Positions 8,182-16,640 of a DNA stretch of 64,000 nucleotides are shown piece by piece (within the stretch, counting starts at the first letter, position 1; the number at the start of each line of letters is the position of its first letter). Origin of the DNA: G963704535 sp963704535. GTDB lineage: Bacteria > Chloroflexota > Chloroflexia > Chloroflexales > Roseiflexaceae. The notes beneath the pieces were generated by a model. It was not told the origin of the DNA. It saw only the letters and a program-made list of their open reading frames with translations, and did no database searches. Both the position numbers and the translations under genes were made by a program. The stretch is taken from assembly GCA_963704535.1 (NCBI GenBank), contig OY969916.1, positions 10,354,001 to 10,418,000 of the forward strand. The letters are read 5' to 3'.

Positions 8182-9857
8182 CTATTTCGCCCCGATAGTA
8201 GCCTTGTACGACTTCAAGCTGCTGGTCGCGGCCGGCCGCGTCGGTGATCTCATTCCAGGCATCGGTCAGCGTTTGGGCCGCTTGATCGGTGTCGAGCTCG
8301 CCAGCCAGGTATTGAGCCAGGACCTCGTCCAGCTTGACCTGCTGGTAGTCATGGTTTTTCGGAATGCGCAGGTCCAGCACCATATTCGGGCTGTTCAAAC
8401 TGGCTTCGATCGCGCCCAGATAGTTCGCGGTCGCCTCCGGACTCATACCGGCTTTAACCCACGCATCCTTGTTCTGGAATTGCGAGAAACGGTACGGATT
8501 GTAGCCGGTCGCGCCGACGGTGACATCCTGATTGGCCTGGGCCGGTTGAGCCATATACGAGAAGAAGGCGTACGTCGCATCCTTCTTCTTGGCATCGGCC
8601 GCAGCATTCACCGCGCCGGCCCAGCCGCCGAAGGAGGCGAACGGCGCATGGTCGACTCCGTCGATGGCGTTCGGGCAGGTGGTTGCGTCGCACTTCACCA
8701 GCTTGCCGGTGGCCCAATCAAGCACCTCGGTGGAGCCGGGCGTAATCACCGCGCCAACCTTGTCCTTCACCGTCGAGGTTGTGGGATCGATCGCCAGCGT
8801 GCCGATATCGCCCCAATCCATGGTCAGGGCGCAGCGCCCAGAGGTGAACAGGCCGCGCGTGTCGCCGACCCCCAGATTCAGCTCATCCGGCGGGCCGTAC
8901 TGGGTGCTTTCTTTGTAGATCTCCAGAGCCCGCTTGAATGCGTCGTTGTTGAACAGGGGTTGCATGTCCGTTGTATTGAAGAAGACGCCCTGCGAGGTGC
9001 CCTGGCTCTGGATGAAGGGGGCGGCGATCGATGTGATCCACCAGTACGACTGCTGGGCTTTGGCTTTGGCAATGCACGAGCCGTAGTCGGGCGTGCCGTC
9101 GCCGTTGAGATCCTTGCCGTTGAGCGTTTTGGCGACATTCAGGTAGTCGTCCCAGGTCTTGGGCGGCGACAGGTTTTCTTGCGCCAGGATATCGCTGCGA
9201 TAGTAGACCATGTGGAAGTCGCCGTCAAGCGGAATGCTATAAATCTTGCCTTGATAGGAGTTGAAATCCTGGAAGAACGGCGCGATGTCATCCCAATTCA
9301 AGGCCGTATCGGCCCCGACGCGCTCGGTCAGGTCCTCCAGGTATCCGGCGGGGGCAAAGTCCACGACCCACGATGGCGCAAACAGGAATCCGTCGAAGCT
9401 ATTGGTCCCGGTCGCCAGATCGGCTAGGGCCTTCTGGTAGAGCTCCGCGTTGGGCACCGTGATCACATTGACCGTGGCTCCGGTGAGTTTGGTGAAGTCA
9501 GGGCCGCGCCGCTGGAGCGGTTCGGCCACCTGCGGGCCGACGAAGGTCAGGATGTTGATCTCGACGCCGGTGAAATCGCCCGCAGCGGCTGGGGCTGTCG
9601 TTGCTGCGGGCGCTGTCGTTGCCGCCGGGGCAGTGGTCGCTGCCGCCGGGGCAGTGGTCGCTGCCGCCGGGGCTGTCGTTGCCGCCGGGGCAGTGGTCGC
9701 TGCCGCCGGGGCTGCCGTTGCCGCCGGGGCAGTGGTCGCGGCCGGGGCTGTAGTCGCGGCCGGCGTGGCAGCGCCACCGCAGCTTGCTGAGGACGAAGGC
9801 CAGCGTGAGGAGTAGTGCGACCAGCGATCCTGTGGTGAAGCGGTTGCTTCGCTGCAT
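8182..9857 (-). pseudogene. extracellular sugar-binding lipoprotein (family 1 SBP), two frameshifts
   Basis: AAGGAGGT precedes the ATG at 9857. The signal peptide runs MQRSNRFTTGSLVALLLTLA and should reach a lipobox (VLSSCGG). One extra A near 9783-9787 shifts the frame just before the Cys. The next frame gives an Ala-Pro-Thr linker of repeated APAATT units (9590-9770), then a full binding domain with FHMVYYRSDILA and the acidic loop DLNGDGTPDYG. Near 8204-8214 a second one-base insertion removes the normal ending SYKATIGAK and its stop (8182-8184). Without the two indels this is an ordinary ~550-residue CUT1 binding protein. The coding sequence is otherwise well kept, so sequencing error or very recent damage is likely. 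Confidence 0.85.
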
Positions 9858-9907
9858 GGGGTACCTCCTTGAAACTATCTGGACGGCCCCATAGGCCGTT
9901 TTACCCC

Positions 9908-10591
9908 TCATTTCGCTGTGAGTTGCAGCTCGCGGCTTACAAACTCGGCCAGCACCGACTCCTTAACCTCCTGTATATGCCGTTCCATCGCTAGTTCGGC
10001 TGCCCGGCAATCGCGCTCCTTCAACGCATCCAGGATTTTCTGGTGGTGGTCGAGCGAGAGCAGCCGTAGTGGGGATGAGCGGATGCCATAGACTTGAAAG
10101 ACGCTGATCTGTGTCTGCAAGCCGGTCAGCATCGATTCGAGACGGTTGTTGCGCGCCTTCTGCGCGAGCATCCGGTGGAAGGCTCGATCCCTCGCTAGCC
10201 AACGCTCTTCGGCTCCGTCGACGCCGGCGATGATCTCGCTGCGCAGCTCGCTGACAGCGCGCTGCTCATCGTCCAGATCGGCGTCGGTGATCTGGGGCAG
10301 TGCTAGGCGCACGGCCAGCACCTCGAGCGCTGCGCGGATATTGTAGACTTCGCCGACATCCTGGCTGGAGATAGTAGTTACGAAAAAGCCGCGCCGACTC
10401 TCGCTGCGCACAATCCCATCCTGGGAAAGCCGGTGCAGTGCCTCGCGGATCGGCGTTCGGCTGACACCTAACTCTTCGCTCAGACGCAGATCCGAGATTT
10501 TGTCGCCCGAGCGAAGCTTGTGGCTAACGATCTGCTCCCAGATGATCGAGTAGACCTGGTTGCCAAGCGTCGTGTGGTGGATCTTGACCAT
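9908..10591 (-). CDS. GntR-family (FadR subfamily) transcriptional regulator
   Basis: 227 residues. The winged helix is N-terminal, with KISDLRLSEELGVSRTPIREAL near 32-53 and GIVRSESRRGFFV as the wing. The C-terminal all-helical FCD ligand domain (about 80-215) has metal-binding-type His positions in DRAFHRML and LDHHQKILDAL. FadR-subfamily regulators sense sugar acids, organic acids or similar small ligands (family knowledge). It is the first gene of the sugar-uptake operon, 50 bp ahead of the binding-protein ATG. The upstream promoter contains a palindrome, so autoregulation of the whole operon is likely. Confidence 0.92.
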   Translation of the reverse strand: MVKIHHTTLGNQVYSIIWEQIVSHKLRSGDKISDLRLSEELGVSRTPIREALHRLSQDGIVRSESRRGFFVTTISSQDVGEVYNIRAALEVLAVRLALPQITDADLDDEQRAVSELRSEIIAGVDGAEERWLARDRAFHRMLAQKARNNRLESMLTGLQTQISVFQVYGIRSSPLRLLSLDHHQKILDALKERDCRAAELAMERHIQEVKESVLAEFVSRELQLTAK

Positions 10592-10715
10592 ATTTCAACC
10601 ACTAATACTGCGTGATGCCAACTACGACCGATGGGTCTGCCATATCGATCGGCGGATCAGTTAGCCTGAACGACAGAATATTAGGTCAGGTGAGAAGATC
10701 TTGGCTGGTGAACTT

Positions 10716-10744
10716 AGTATATTGTACTCTGTATACAATGTCAA
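10716..10744 (-). promoter_or_regulatory. sigma-70-type promoter with embedded GntR operator
   Basis: On the minus strand TTGACA (10739-10744), a 17-bp spacer and TATACT (10716-10721) form a near-consensus promoter. The palindrome ATTGTA-ctctgta-TACAAT (10721-10739 on the plus strand) occupies the spacer and touches both hexamers. A bound dimer would exclude RNA polymerase. The start would be near 10709, giving a leader of about 118 nt to the GntR gene. The regulator-operator assignment is inference. Confidence 0.75.
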
Positions 10745-10825
10745 GATTCAGTTTAGAGCGAGCGGAATTGGGAAGCGTTCGCTCGCCACGCTTGATACCG
10801 AGCAGGCATGAGACAGGAGCCATCG

Positions 10826-11229
10826 ATGCCCGATCACGATCCGCTCTACGCCGCACTGCTGGCCACTCCACAGGAGCCCGAAGCACAGGCGTTCGCCGCG
10901 CGGTATGCGCCGCTGGTGTGGTTCGACGCCACCGAGCCATTCCTGCCGCTGGCCGCTGCCTACACCATCTTCCGCGCCGATGCCCCATCGCCCTCCATGG
11001 AGAGAGCGGTCGTGCTCGTCACACCCGAACATCCGCTCGCGACATCGGCGATCGAGTACGCGATCTGGTGGGATTGGGACATCAGCCACCTGTACGAGCT
11101 TGAGCATGTCTGGGTCTATTTGGACGATCAGGGCCGCGTGGTTGGCTCTGAGGCGAGCGGCACGGCCTGGCGTACTTCGATACGCATACCTTCATGGCCA
11201 TCAATCAAGCCGCCTATTACCAGGGCTGA
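10826..11229 (+). pseudogene. hypothetical protein, one-base deletion
   Basis: AGGAG (10815-10819) precedes the ATG at 10826. The protein is rich in aromatic residues (RYAPLVWFDATEPFLPLA, YAIWWDWDISHLYELEHVW) and reads well to VVGSEAS. A missing base near 11157-11160 then shifts the frame. Restoring it gives WHGLAYFDTHTFMAINQ and a stop at 11227-11229, about 134 residues in all. I do not know the family. The conserved look on both sides of the lesion suggests recent damage or a base-calling error. Confidence 0.55.
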
Positions 11230-11280
11230 TTGGTGGCCCAGCTACAGATGCGATAGCTGACCCTGTTGGTGACCAAAGAA

Positions 11281-11579
11281 TCTGGCTGTTGAGCATCGTG
11301 GAAGCGATTGAGGTCGACTACCGGCGCATGCGGGATCTCGGTGACAGGCTGACTGCTAGAGCGACTCTCGAGGCGCGCCTCCCAACGTTGAACCTACTCG
11401 TCACTGATCCACGGTTGACAGCCGGGGAGCACGTAATCGCTCGGCATCACAGAGCGAAAAGCCTGCTGAAGCTTGGGCGCCGCGACGAAGCCTTAGCGGC
11501 TTTTGAAGCACTGGTGGTTGAGGGTGGCGCGTCGTACGCGACCAATCTGCAGATAGCTCGACTAAGTGAAAACGATTGA
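11281..11579 (+). pseudogene. remnant of a TPR-containing protein
   Basis: The frame reads WLLSIVEAIEVDYRRMRDLG and later GEHVIARHHRAKSLLKLGRR, DEALAAFEALV and YATNLQIARL, a TPR-like helical hairpin pattern. No convincing start codon or RBS is present (first ATG at 11329, no Shine-Dalgarno). It looks like the inner part of a larger signalling or STAND-type protein whose ends are gone. Confidence 0.4.
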
Positions 11580-11800
11580 CGGGTGCTATCGATTCGCTGC
11601 TGCGAGCGCTGGGCAGCGTATTAGACCAGCTGGAGCGCGGGCTGTATGACACGGCCGTGAACGCCGCTCGTGTGCAGCTCGACCCGGCGACCTCCGATGC
11701 GCTTTGGGCCGAAGGCCAGGCTATGACACTGGAGCAGGCGGTCGCCTACGCGCTTGGCGAGGGCAATCCGCCTGCTGAAACCTCACCACACGATGGCTAG
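11576..11800 (+). pseudogene. C-terminal remnant of a STAND/LuxR-type regulator
   Basis: A TTG-initiated frame overlaps the previous stop by 4 bases. The recognisable part is ATSDALWAEGQAMTLEQAVA followed by YALGEG, which matches the typical final helix of large ATPase-TPR regulators (W..G..M..E.AV..AL). Only about 70 residues survive and no ATPase domain is nearby. With 11281-11579 this marks a short gene graveyard before comM. Confidence 0.4.
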
Positions 11801-11812
11801 CCAATTTTAGCG

Positions 11813-13330
11813 CTACTCCACCCGTCTCGGTCGATACTGGATCGCTTCGGCCAGGTGCGCCGGGGCGATGTCGTTGGCCCCCGCCAGGTCGGCGATCGTG
11901 CGGGCCAGCTTGAGCACGCGGTGGTAGGCCCGCGCCGAGAGGTGCAACTGGCGCATCGCCGCCTGCATCAGCCGCTGCCCGGCCGCGTCAAGCTGGCCGT
12001 GCTCGCGCACCTCGGCCGGTCCCATATCGGCATTGGTCAGCAGCCGGGTGCTGCGGAAGCGCTCGGCCTGGCGGGTACGCGCCGCCGCGACCCGCTCGCG
12101 GATGGCGCAGGAGGGCTCGCCTAAGCTTTCACCCGAGAGCTTTTCGTAGTTGACCCTCGGCACCTCGACATGGATGTCGATCCGATCGAGCAGCGGGCCG
12201 GAGATGCGCTTCTGGTAGCGGGCGATCACCGATGGCGAGCAGGTACACTGCTTCTCGGAATCTTGAAAATAGCCGCATGGGCAGGGGTTCATTGAGGCAA
12301 TCAGGATAAAGTTGGCCGGAAACGTGACCGTGCCCGACGCTCTGCTGATTGTTACGACGCGGTCCTCAAGCGGCTGCCGTAGCACCTCCAGCGTCTGCTG
12401 GCCGAACTCAGGCAGCTCGTCCAGGAACAGCACGCCCCGGTGGGCGCGCGTGATCTCGCCGGGGCGAATCTTCGACCCGCCACCGACAAGGCCAGCCTGC
12501 GAGATCGTGTGGTGCGGCGCGCAGAACGGTCGCAGCCGGATCAGCGGCGTGTCGGCGGGCAGCATCCCGCTGACCGAGTAGATCTTGGTAACTTCCAGCG
12601 CCTCGCGCAGGCCCATCGGCGGCAGGATCGAGGGCACCGCGCGGGCCATGAGCGTCTTGCCGGCCCCCGGCGACCCGCTCATCAGGACGTTGTGGCCCCC
12701 CGCTGCCGCGACCTCAAGCGCGCGCTTCACATGTTCCTGCCCTTTGACATCCTGGAAGTCGACCGGGTAGAGCGGCTCGACCTCGTCGGCCTGCGCCTCG
12801 GCAAGGTACGGCCGCAGCGGGCGTTCGCCAGTCAGGTGCGCGGCCAGGTCGGCCAGCGTTCGCACCGGGAAGACGACCAGGCCCTCAAGCAGCGCGGCCT
12901 CGGGGGCATCCTCGAACGGCACATACACCGTCTCCAGGCCCTGGTGCTTCGCCACGCCCACCATCGGCAGCACGCCGTCGGTATGGCGCAGCTTCCCGTC
13001 GAGGCCCAGCTCGCCGATGAACAGCGCCCGCTCGACTGGCCCGTGGACCTGTTCGGAGGCCAGCAGCACCCCGATGCCGATCGGCAGGTCGTAGGCTGGC
13101 CCGGCCTTGCGTAGGTCGGCCGGCGCCAGGTTGACGGTGAGGCGCTTCATTGGGAAGTTGGCGCCGGAGTTTCGCACGGCGGCGCGCACCCGCTCGCGCG
13201 ACTCCTGCACCGCCGTATCCGGCAGCCCGACGATCTGGAAGCTCGGTAGCCCCTGGCTGATATCGACCTCTACCTCGACCAGCTCCCCCTCAAGTCCGAT
13301 CACGGCGCAACTGTAGACCTTGGCAAGCAC
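11813..13330 (-). CDS. comM: ComM/YifB-family Mg-chelatase-like AAA+ ATPase
   Basis: 505 residues, full family length. The N-terminal subunit I-like domain starts MLAKVYSCAVIGLEGELVEV. Walker A is GSPGAGKTLMARAVPSILPP near 220 and the Walker B/sensor region is GVLFLDELPEFG. A cysteine cluster, NPCPCGYFQDSEKQCTCS, lies near 350-367 and the C-terminal helical domain ends in IQYRPRRVE. ComM is a ring helicase that promotes branch migration during natural transformation in Gram-negatives. The same family is widespread with less certain roles. It starts with GTG at 13330. A decayed duplicate of its 3' end lies at 2789-2859. Confidence 0.95.
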   Translation of the reverse strand: MLAKVYSCAVIGLEGELVEVEVDISQGLPSFQIVGLPDTAVQESRERVRAAVRNSGANFPMKRLTVNLAPADLRKAGPAYDLPIGIGVLLASEQVHGPVERALFIGELGLDGKLRHTDGVLPMVGVAKHQGLETVYVPFEDAPEAALLEGLVVFPVRTLADLAAHLTGERPLRPYLAEAQADEVEPLYPVDFQDVKGQEHVKRALEVAAAGGHNVLMSGSPGAGKTLMARAVPSILPPMGLREALEVTKIYSVSGMLPADTPLIRLRPFCAPHHTISQAGLVGGGSKIRPGEITRAHRGVLFLDELPEFGQQTLEVLRQPLEDRVVTISRASGTVTFPANFILIASMNPCPCGYFQDSEKQCTCSPSVIARYQKRISGPLLDRIDIHVEVPRVNYEKLSGESLGEPSCAIRERVAAARTRQAERFRSTRLLTNADMGPAEVREHGQLDAAGQRLMQAAMRQLHLSARAYHRVLKLARTIADLAGANDIAPAHLAEAIQYRPRRVE

Positions 13331-13510
13331 GGCAGCACTCCCTCTACGATGGCTTGTCGTTTGTATTGTTGGTTCTACCGCGCCTGGGGACGATTGGTTA
13401 CGACGCTATCTACGCCTTCTCTCCGCTTCTCATTTGCAGCCAACACCGTCCACCACACCGATCCCGATTTGCGCGAGTGCGTACTTGAGGGTTTATTTCT
13501 TGCTCCAGCG

Positions 13511-13539
13511 TTGCCATGTCGCCTGTAGAAGCGTATACT
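13511..13539 (+). promoter_or_regulatory. sigma-70-type promoter for the histidine kinase
   Basis: TTGCCA (13511-13516), 17-bp spacer, TATACT (13534-13539). Transcription would begin near 13546. This rules out the more upstream ATG at 13516 and supports the ATG at 13615 as the kinase start. Confidence 0.65.
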
Positions 13540-13614
13540 ATCGCGCGGGCGCCGGCACAACAAATCGCCGGTTCGTGTCCCAACAACATAGAAGTATGGA
13601 GCTTTCGGCAATTG

Positions 13615-15306
13615 ATGGATCACATGGACGACCAGCTCAATCGCTCACATGACCCTGCTGACACTCTTGGTGAAAGCAATGAGCGTTTCCGCCTGCTTGT
13701 GGAGGGGGTACGTGATTACGCCATTTTTATGCTTGACCCGACCGGACATATTGTCAGTTGGAACAGCGGAGCACAGCTCATTAAGGGCTACACAAAGGAT
13801 GAAGTAATTGGCCGGCATTTTTCTCTCTTTTTCATGCTGGAAGATAGGCAAGCCGGCAAGCCCGCCAGACTTTTGGGGATTGCAGAACGGGAGGGCAAGT
13901 ATCAAGAAGAGGGCTGGCGGCTGCGCAAAGACGGCTCGCGCTTCTGGGCGAATGTCCTCATCACACCGCTCTATGATGCACATGGGAAACTGTGGGGTTT
14001 TGGCAAAGTCACGCGCGACATGACCGAACGGCAGCAGGCACAAGAAACCTTACGGCAGAGCGAAGAACGTTTCCGTCTGCTTGTGGAGGAGGTACGTGAT
14101 TACGCCATTTTTATGCTTGACCCAAGCGGGCATATTGTCAGCTGGAACAGCGGGGCGCAGCTCATTAAGGGCTATAGAGCTGCTGAGATCATTGGCCGCC
14201 ACTTTTCCATTTTCTATCCGCCAGAAGATGTACGCGCGGGCAAACTAGAGCGGGAATTGCACATCGCTACGACCGAAGGGCGCTATGAGGAGGAGGGCTG
14301 GCGTGTTCGCAAGAACGGCTCGCGCTTCTGGGCGAATGTCCTCATCACCGCAGTCTTTGATGCACATGGAGAGCTGCGTGGCTTCGCAAAAGTCACGCGC
14401 GACATGACCGAACGGAAACTGGCAGAGGAACAGCGTGAACAATTGCATGAACGCGAACTCCAGCTGGTGCATGAGCGCGAAGTACGTGCCCAGATGGAAG
14501 CAGCTGTACGCATGCGCGATACATTTCTGACTATCTTAAGTCACGAACTGCGCACGCCCCTGACGTCACTGCTTGGCAATGCTCAATTACTGCTGCGCCG
14601 CGCACAACGCGAGGGTACCCTCGCCGACCGTGATCGGCGCAGCGTACAGGTGATTGTCGATCAAGCCGCACGTCTCAATGAGATGGTCTCGTTGCAGTTC
14701 GACATGTCGCGGCTGCACACCGGTCAGTTGCATATTGAGCGCGTGCCCCTGAATATAGCCGCGTTGGCCCAGCAGGTTGTCGAGGAAGTTCTGCCGACCA
14801 TCACCAGGCACAGCGTAACGTATGTTGGTCCAGATACGCCGCTGCTGATCGAAGGAGATCGGCTGCGCCTCATCCAAATACTGCACAATCTGGTGCAGAA
14901 CGCCATCAAGTATAGTCCGGCCGGCGGCGAGGTGCAGGTGAAGGTCGAACGGCACATTGGGAAGGTTAGCGTTGCTGTGAGTGACGAGGGGATTGGTATT
15001 CCCCAGGCGGAGTTGCCTCAGTTGTTCCGGCGGTTTTACCGTGCCTCGAACGTGGACGAGCGCCAAATTAGTGGGCTAGGCGTTGGGTTGTACATCGTCA
15101 AAGAGCTAGTCACGCTCCACGGCGGTACTGTGGAGGTTGTGAGCGAAGAAGGGCGAGGCAGTACCTTTATCATCACGTTGCCCCTCTTGGAAGAGCAAAT
15201 GGCGGTACCAGCACCCAGCGTGCCGACCACGGGGAGTGTTGCTTCAGAGAGTACACAAATGCCGCCAGCGGAACCACCCGTCAAGACAGGGCGGCAATCA
15301 TCCTGA
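13615..15306 (+). CDS. PAS-PAS sensor histidine kinase
   Basis: 563 residues from the ATG at 13615. Two tandem PAS domains (about 20-140 and 148-268) both contain FRLLVE.VRDYAIFMLDP, and each ends in a PAC motif (KVTRDMTER). A coiled-coil linker follows, then HisKA with ILSHELRTPLTSLLGNAQL (phospho-acceptor His) and HATPase_c with N box LVQNAIKYSPAGG, DEGIGI and GLGVGLYIVKELV. There are no membrane spans, so it is a cytoplasmic sensor, with PAS ligand unknown. The PAS copies remain nearly identical over long DNA stretches with a 384-bp period, so the duplication is young. It has no cognate receiver next to it. Confidence 0.9.
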   Translation: MDHMDDQLNRSHDPADTLGESNERFRLLVEGVRDYAIFMLDPTGHIVSWNSGAQLIKGYTKDEVIGRHFSLFFMLEDRQAGKPARLLGIAEREGKYQEEGWRLRKDGSRFWANVLITPLYDAHGKLWGFGKVTRDMTERQQAQETLRQSEERFRLLVEEVRDYAIFMLDPSGHIVSWNSGAQLIKGYRAAEIIGRHFSIFYPPEDVRAGKLERELHIATTEGRYEEEGWRVRKNGSRFWANVLITAVFDAHGELRGFAKVTRDMTERKLAEEQREQLHERELQLVHEREVRAQMEAAVRMRDTFLTILSHELRTPLTSLLGNAQLLLRRAQREGTLADRDRRSVQVIVDQAARLNEMVSLQFDMSRLHTGQLHIERVPLNIAALAQQVVEEVLPTITRHSVTYVGPDTPLLIEGDRLRLIQILHNLVQNAIKYSPAGGEVQVKVERHIGKVSVAVSDEGIGIPQAELPQLFRRFYRASNVDERQISGLGVGLYIVKELVTLHGGTVEVVSEEGRGSTFIITLPLLEEQMAVPAPSVPTTGSVASESTQMPPAEPPVKTGRQSS

Positions 15307-15601
15307 GCGTGTCGACAGGCCGCGTTTCAGAGTGGTGGCAATATTCTTACTATCCCTCAAACCCACTCCGAAGTTCATCGTGAACAGCCGGGCTCCGTAT
15401 CCCAGCCGACCAGGTAGCCCCGGTGATTTGACTGCACATCTTCGAATATTGCCTCGAAGTACGTTCTACATGATGAGCGCACATCCACGACAATACCATC
15501 GATCCACCTACCGGCTTCTGCTCAAATGTCACGCTCAGATTTTGTTCCCGAAACTGGCGGTGTCAGCCGTCATTGTGTCTTCATATATAGGAATCCTATC
15601 T
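15307..15601. other. gene-free interval
   Basis: I see no supportable gene or RNA in these 295 bases between the kinase and the M48 operon. Codon bias is absent in all frames. The promoter of the M48/GTPase operon should lie here or just after it, but I found no convincing hexamer pair. Confidence 0.4.
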
Positions 15602-15660
15602 GGGTTGTAAAGTGGGAAAGGGTTTCTGTGGGGCTTCCCCCACACCCCCTTTTACAACTC
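15602..15660. repeat. palindromic mini-element, family B (copy 2)
   Basis: GGGTTGTA (15602-15609) and TACAACTC (15653-15660) are inverted ends around CTGTGGGGCTTCCCCCACA. It is the reverse orientation of the copy at 4300-4360, with about 30 bp nearly identical. It sits 36 bp upstream of the M48 gene and would be in its leader or beside its promoter. Confidence 0.7.
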
Positions 15661-15695
15661 ATTAAGGACTGTATGCGGTGAAGGAGTGCAAAGAG

Positions 15696-16619
15696 ATGGC
15701 TATCACATATCTTGACCAGAGTTTTATCGGTTTCCAAGAATACCTCGATCGCGGCTTCAGATCGAGCCTTGCCGGGTACGACTCGACTCCTCTATACGCC
15801 CATCCAGTCGATGGCTGGATCCTGCGCACGCTGAACGCCACGCCGGTTAAGGCGGTCATGAATAAGGCGATCGACGCCCTGGTGAGCTTCCAGTTCGGGC
15901 ACGATCTCGCCAGCGGCGTGTTCATCGATCAGAAATCGTTCCCCGACCTATTCCGCGTGCTGTCGCACTGTGCCAAGACGCTCGGCATCCCCAGGCCGCA
16001 CGCCGTTGCCAGGCAGGATTTCGCGCTTTTCAATGCCTACACCGCTGGGACCGACGAATACGCCTTCGTCAATATCTCGACCGGACTTTGCCAATTCTAC
16101 ACCCAAAGCGAGGCCACATTTGTGATCGGCCACGAGTGTGGGCATATCGCCGCCGGCCACATGCTCTATCACACCCTGGCCTCGGTTGTGGCCGACACCG
16201 TGCCGCGAGCGCTCGGATTCTTCGGCGAGATCCTGCGCGCCACGGCCGGCATCCCACTGATGGCCTGGTCGCGGCGCTCTGAGATCACCGCCGACCGCGC
16301 CGGCCTGCTCTGCTGCGGCGATATTGCGGTCGCCGAGCGCGCGCTGCTGCGGCTAGTGCTCGGCCTGGCCGACGCCGACCGCGTCGACATCGAGGATTAT
16401 CTGCGCCGCTACCGCGACGTGGAAAAGTATCACAACCTGGCCCAGTTTCGCGAACTGTTCGCCAGTCATCCGATGATTCCCAAGCGAATCGAGGCGCTCC
16501 GACTCTTCGCCGATTCGGAGCTATTCTACACGCTCTCGGGCCGGAAGCGCCCTGCCGGCAGGGCGCTGCTGAGCCAGGATGAGCCGAATCGCAGAGTTGG
16601 CCGGATCGTAAAGCCGTAG
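15696..16619 (+). CDS. M48-family zinc metallopeptidase, first gene of the GTPase operon
   Basis: 307 residues. AAGGAG (15681-15686) sets the ATG at 15696. The zinc-binding HECGH is at residues 146-150 inside VIGHECGHIAAGH. The third ligand is probably Glu196 in SEITADRAGL, the usual M48 arrangement. There is no signal peptide and no clear membrane span, so this is a soluble, probably cytoplasmic relative of HtpX/Oma1-type peptidases rather than a membrane-embedded one. Its stop is 21 bp before the first GTPase-like gene, arguing for co-transcription. Its substrate is unknown. Processing of a partner GTPase or of a membrane target is inference. Confidence 0.88.
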   Translation: MAITYLDQSFIGFQEYLDRGFRSSLAGYDSTPLYAHPVDGWILRTLNATPVKAVMNKAIDALVSFQFGHDLASGVFIDQKSFPDLFRVLSHCAKTLGIPRPHAVARQDFALFNAYTAGTDEYAFVNISTGLCQFYTQSEATFVIGHECGHIAAGHMLYHTLASVVADTVPRALGFFGEILRATAGIPLMAWSRRSEITADRAGLLCCGDIAVAERALLRLVLGLADADRVDIEDYLRRYRDVEKYHNLAQFRELFASHPMIPKRIEALRLFADSELFYTLSGRKRPAGRALLSQDEPNRRVGRIVKP

Positions 16620-16640
16620 TATAGTGGAGGGGGTGTTCCC

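Noticed and set aside
8204..9427. A 407-codon plus-strand ORF
   Set aside because: It lies wholly opposite the sugar-binding protein, which has clear family motifs. The plus-strand product has none.
6884..9529. An 881-residue permease/binding-protein fusion
   Set aside because: The normal binding-protein ending SYKATIGAK and its stop are present one frame over, so the fusion results from a one-base insertion rather than gene fusion.
13516..13614. N-terminal extension of the PAS-PAS kinase to the ATG at 13516
   Set aside because: That ATG overlaps the -35 box of a good promoter whose start would be downstream, and the extra residues show no domain or coding bias.
15350..15532. A 60-codon minus-strand ORF between the kinase and the M48 gene
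   Set aside because: No RBS, no recognisable motif and no coding bias. I could not support it as a gene.
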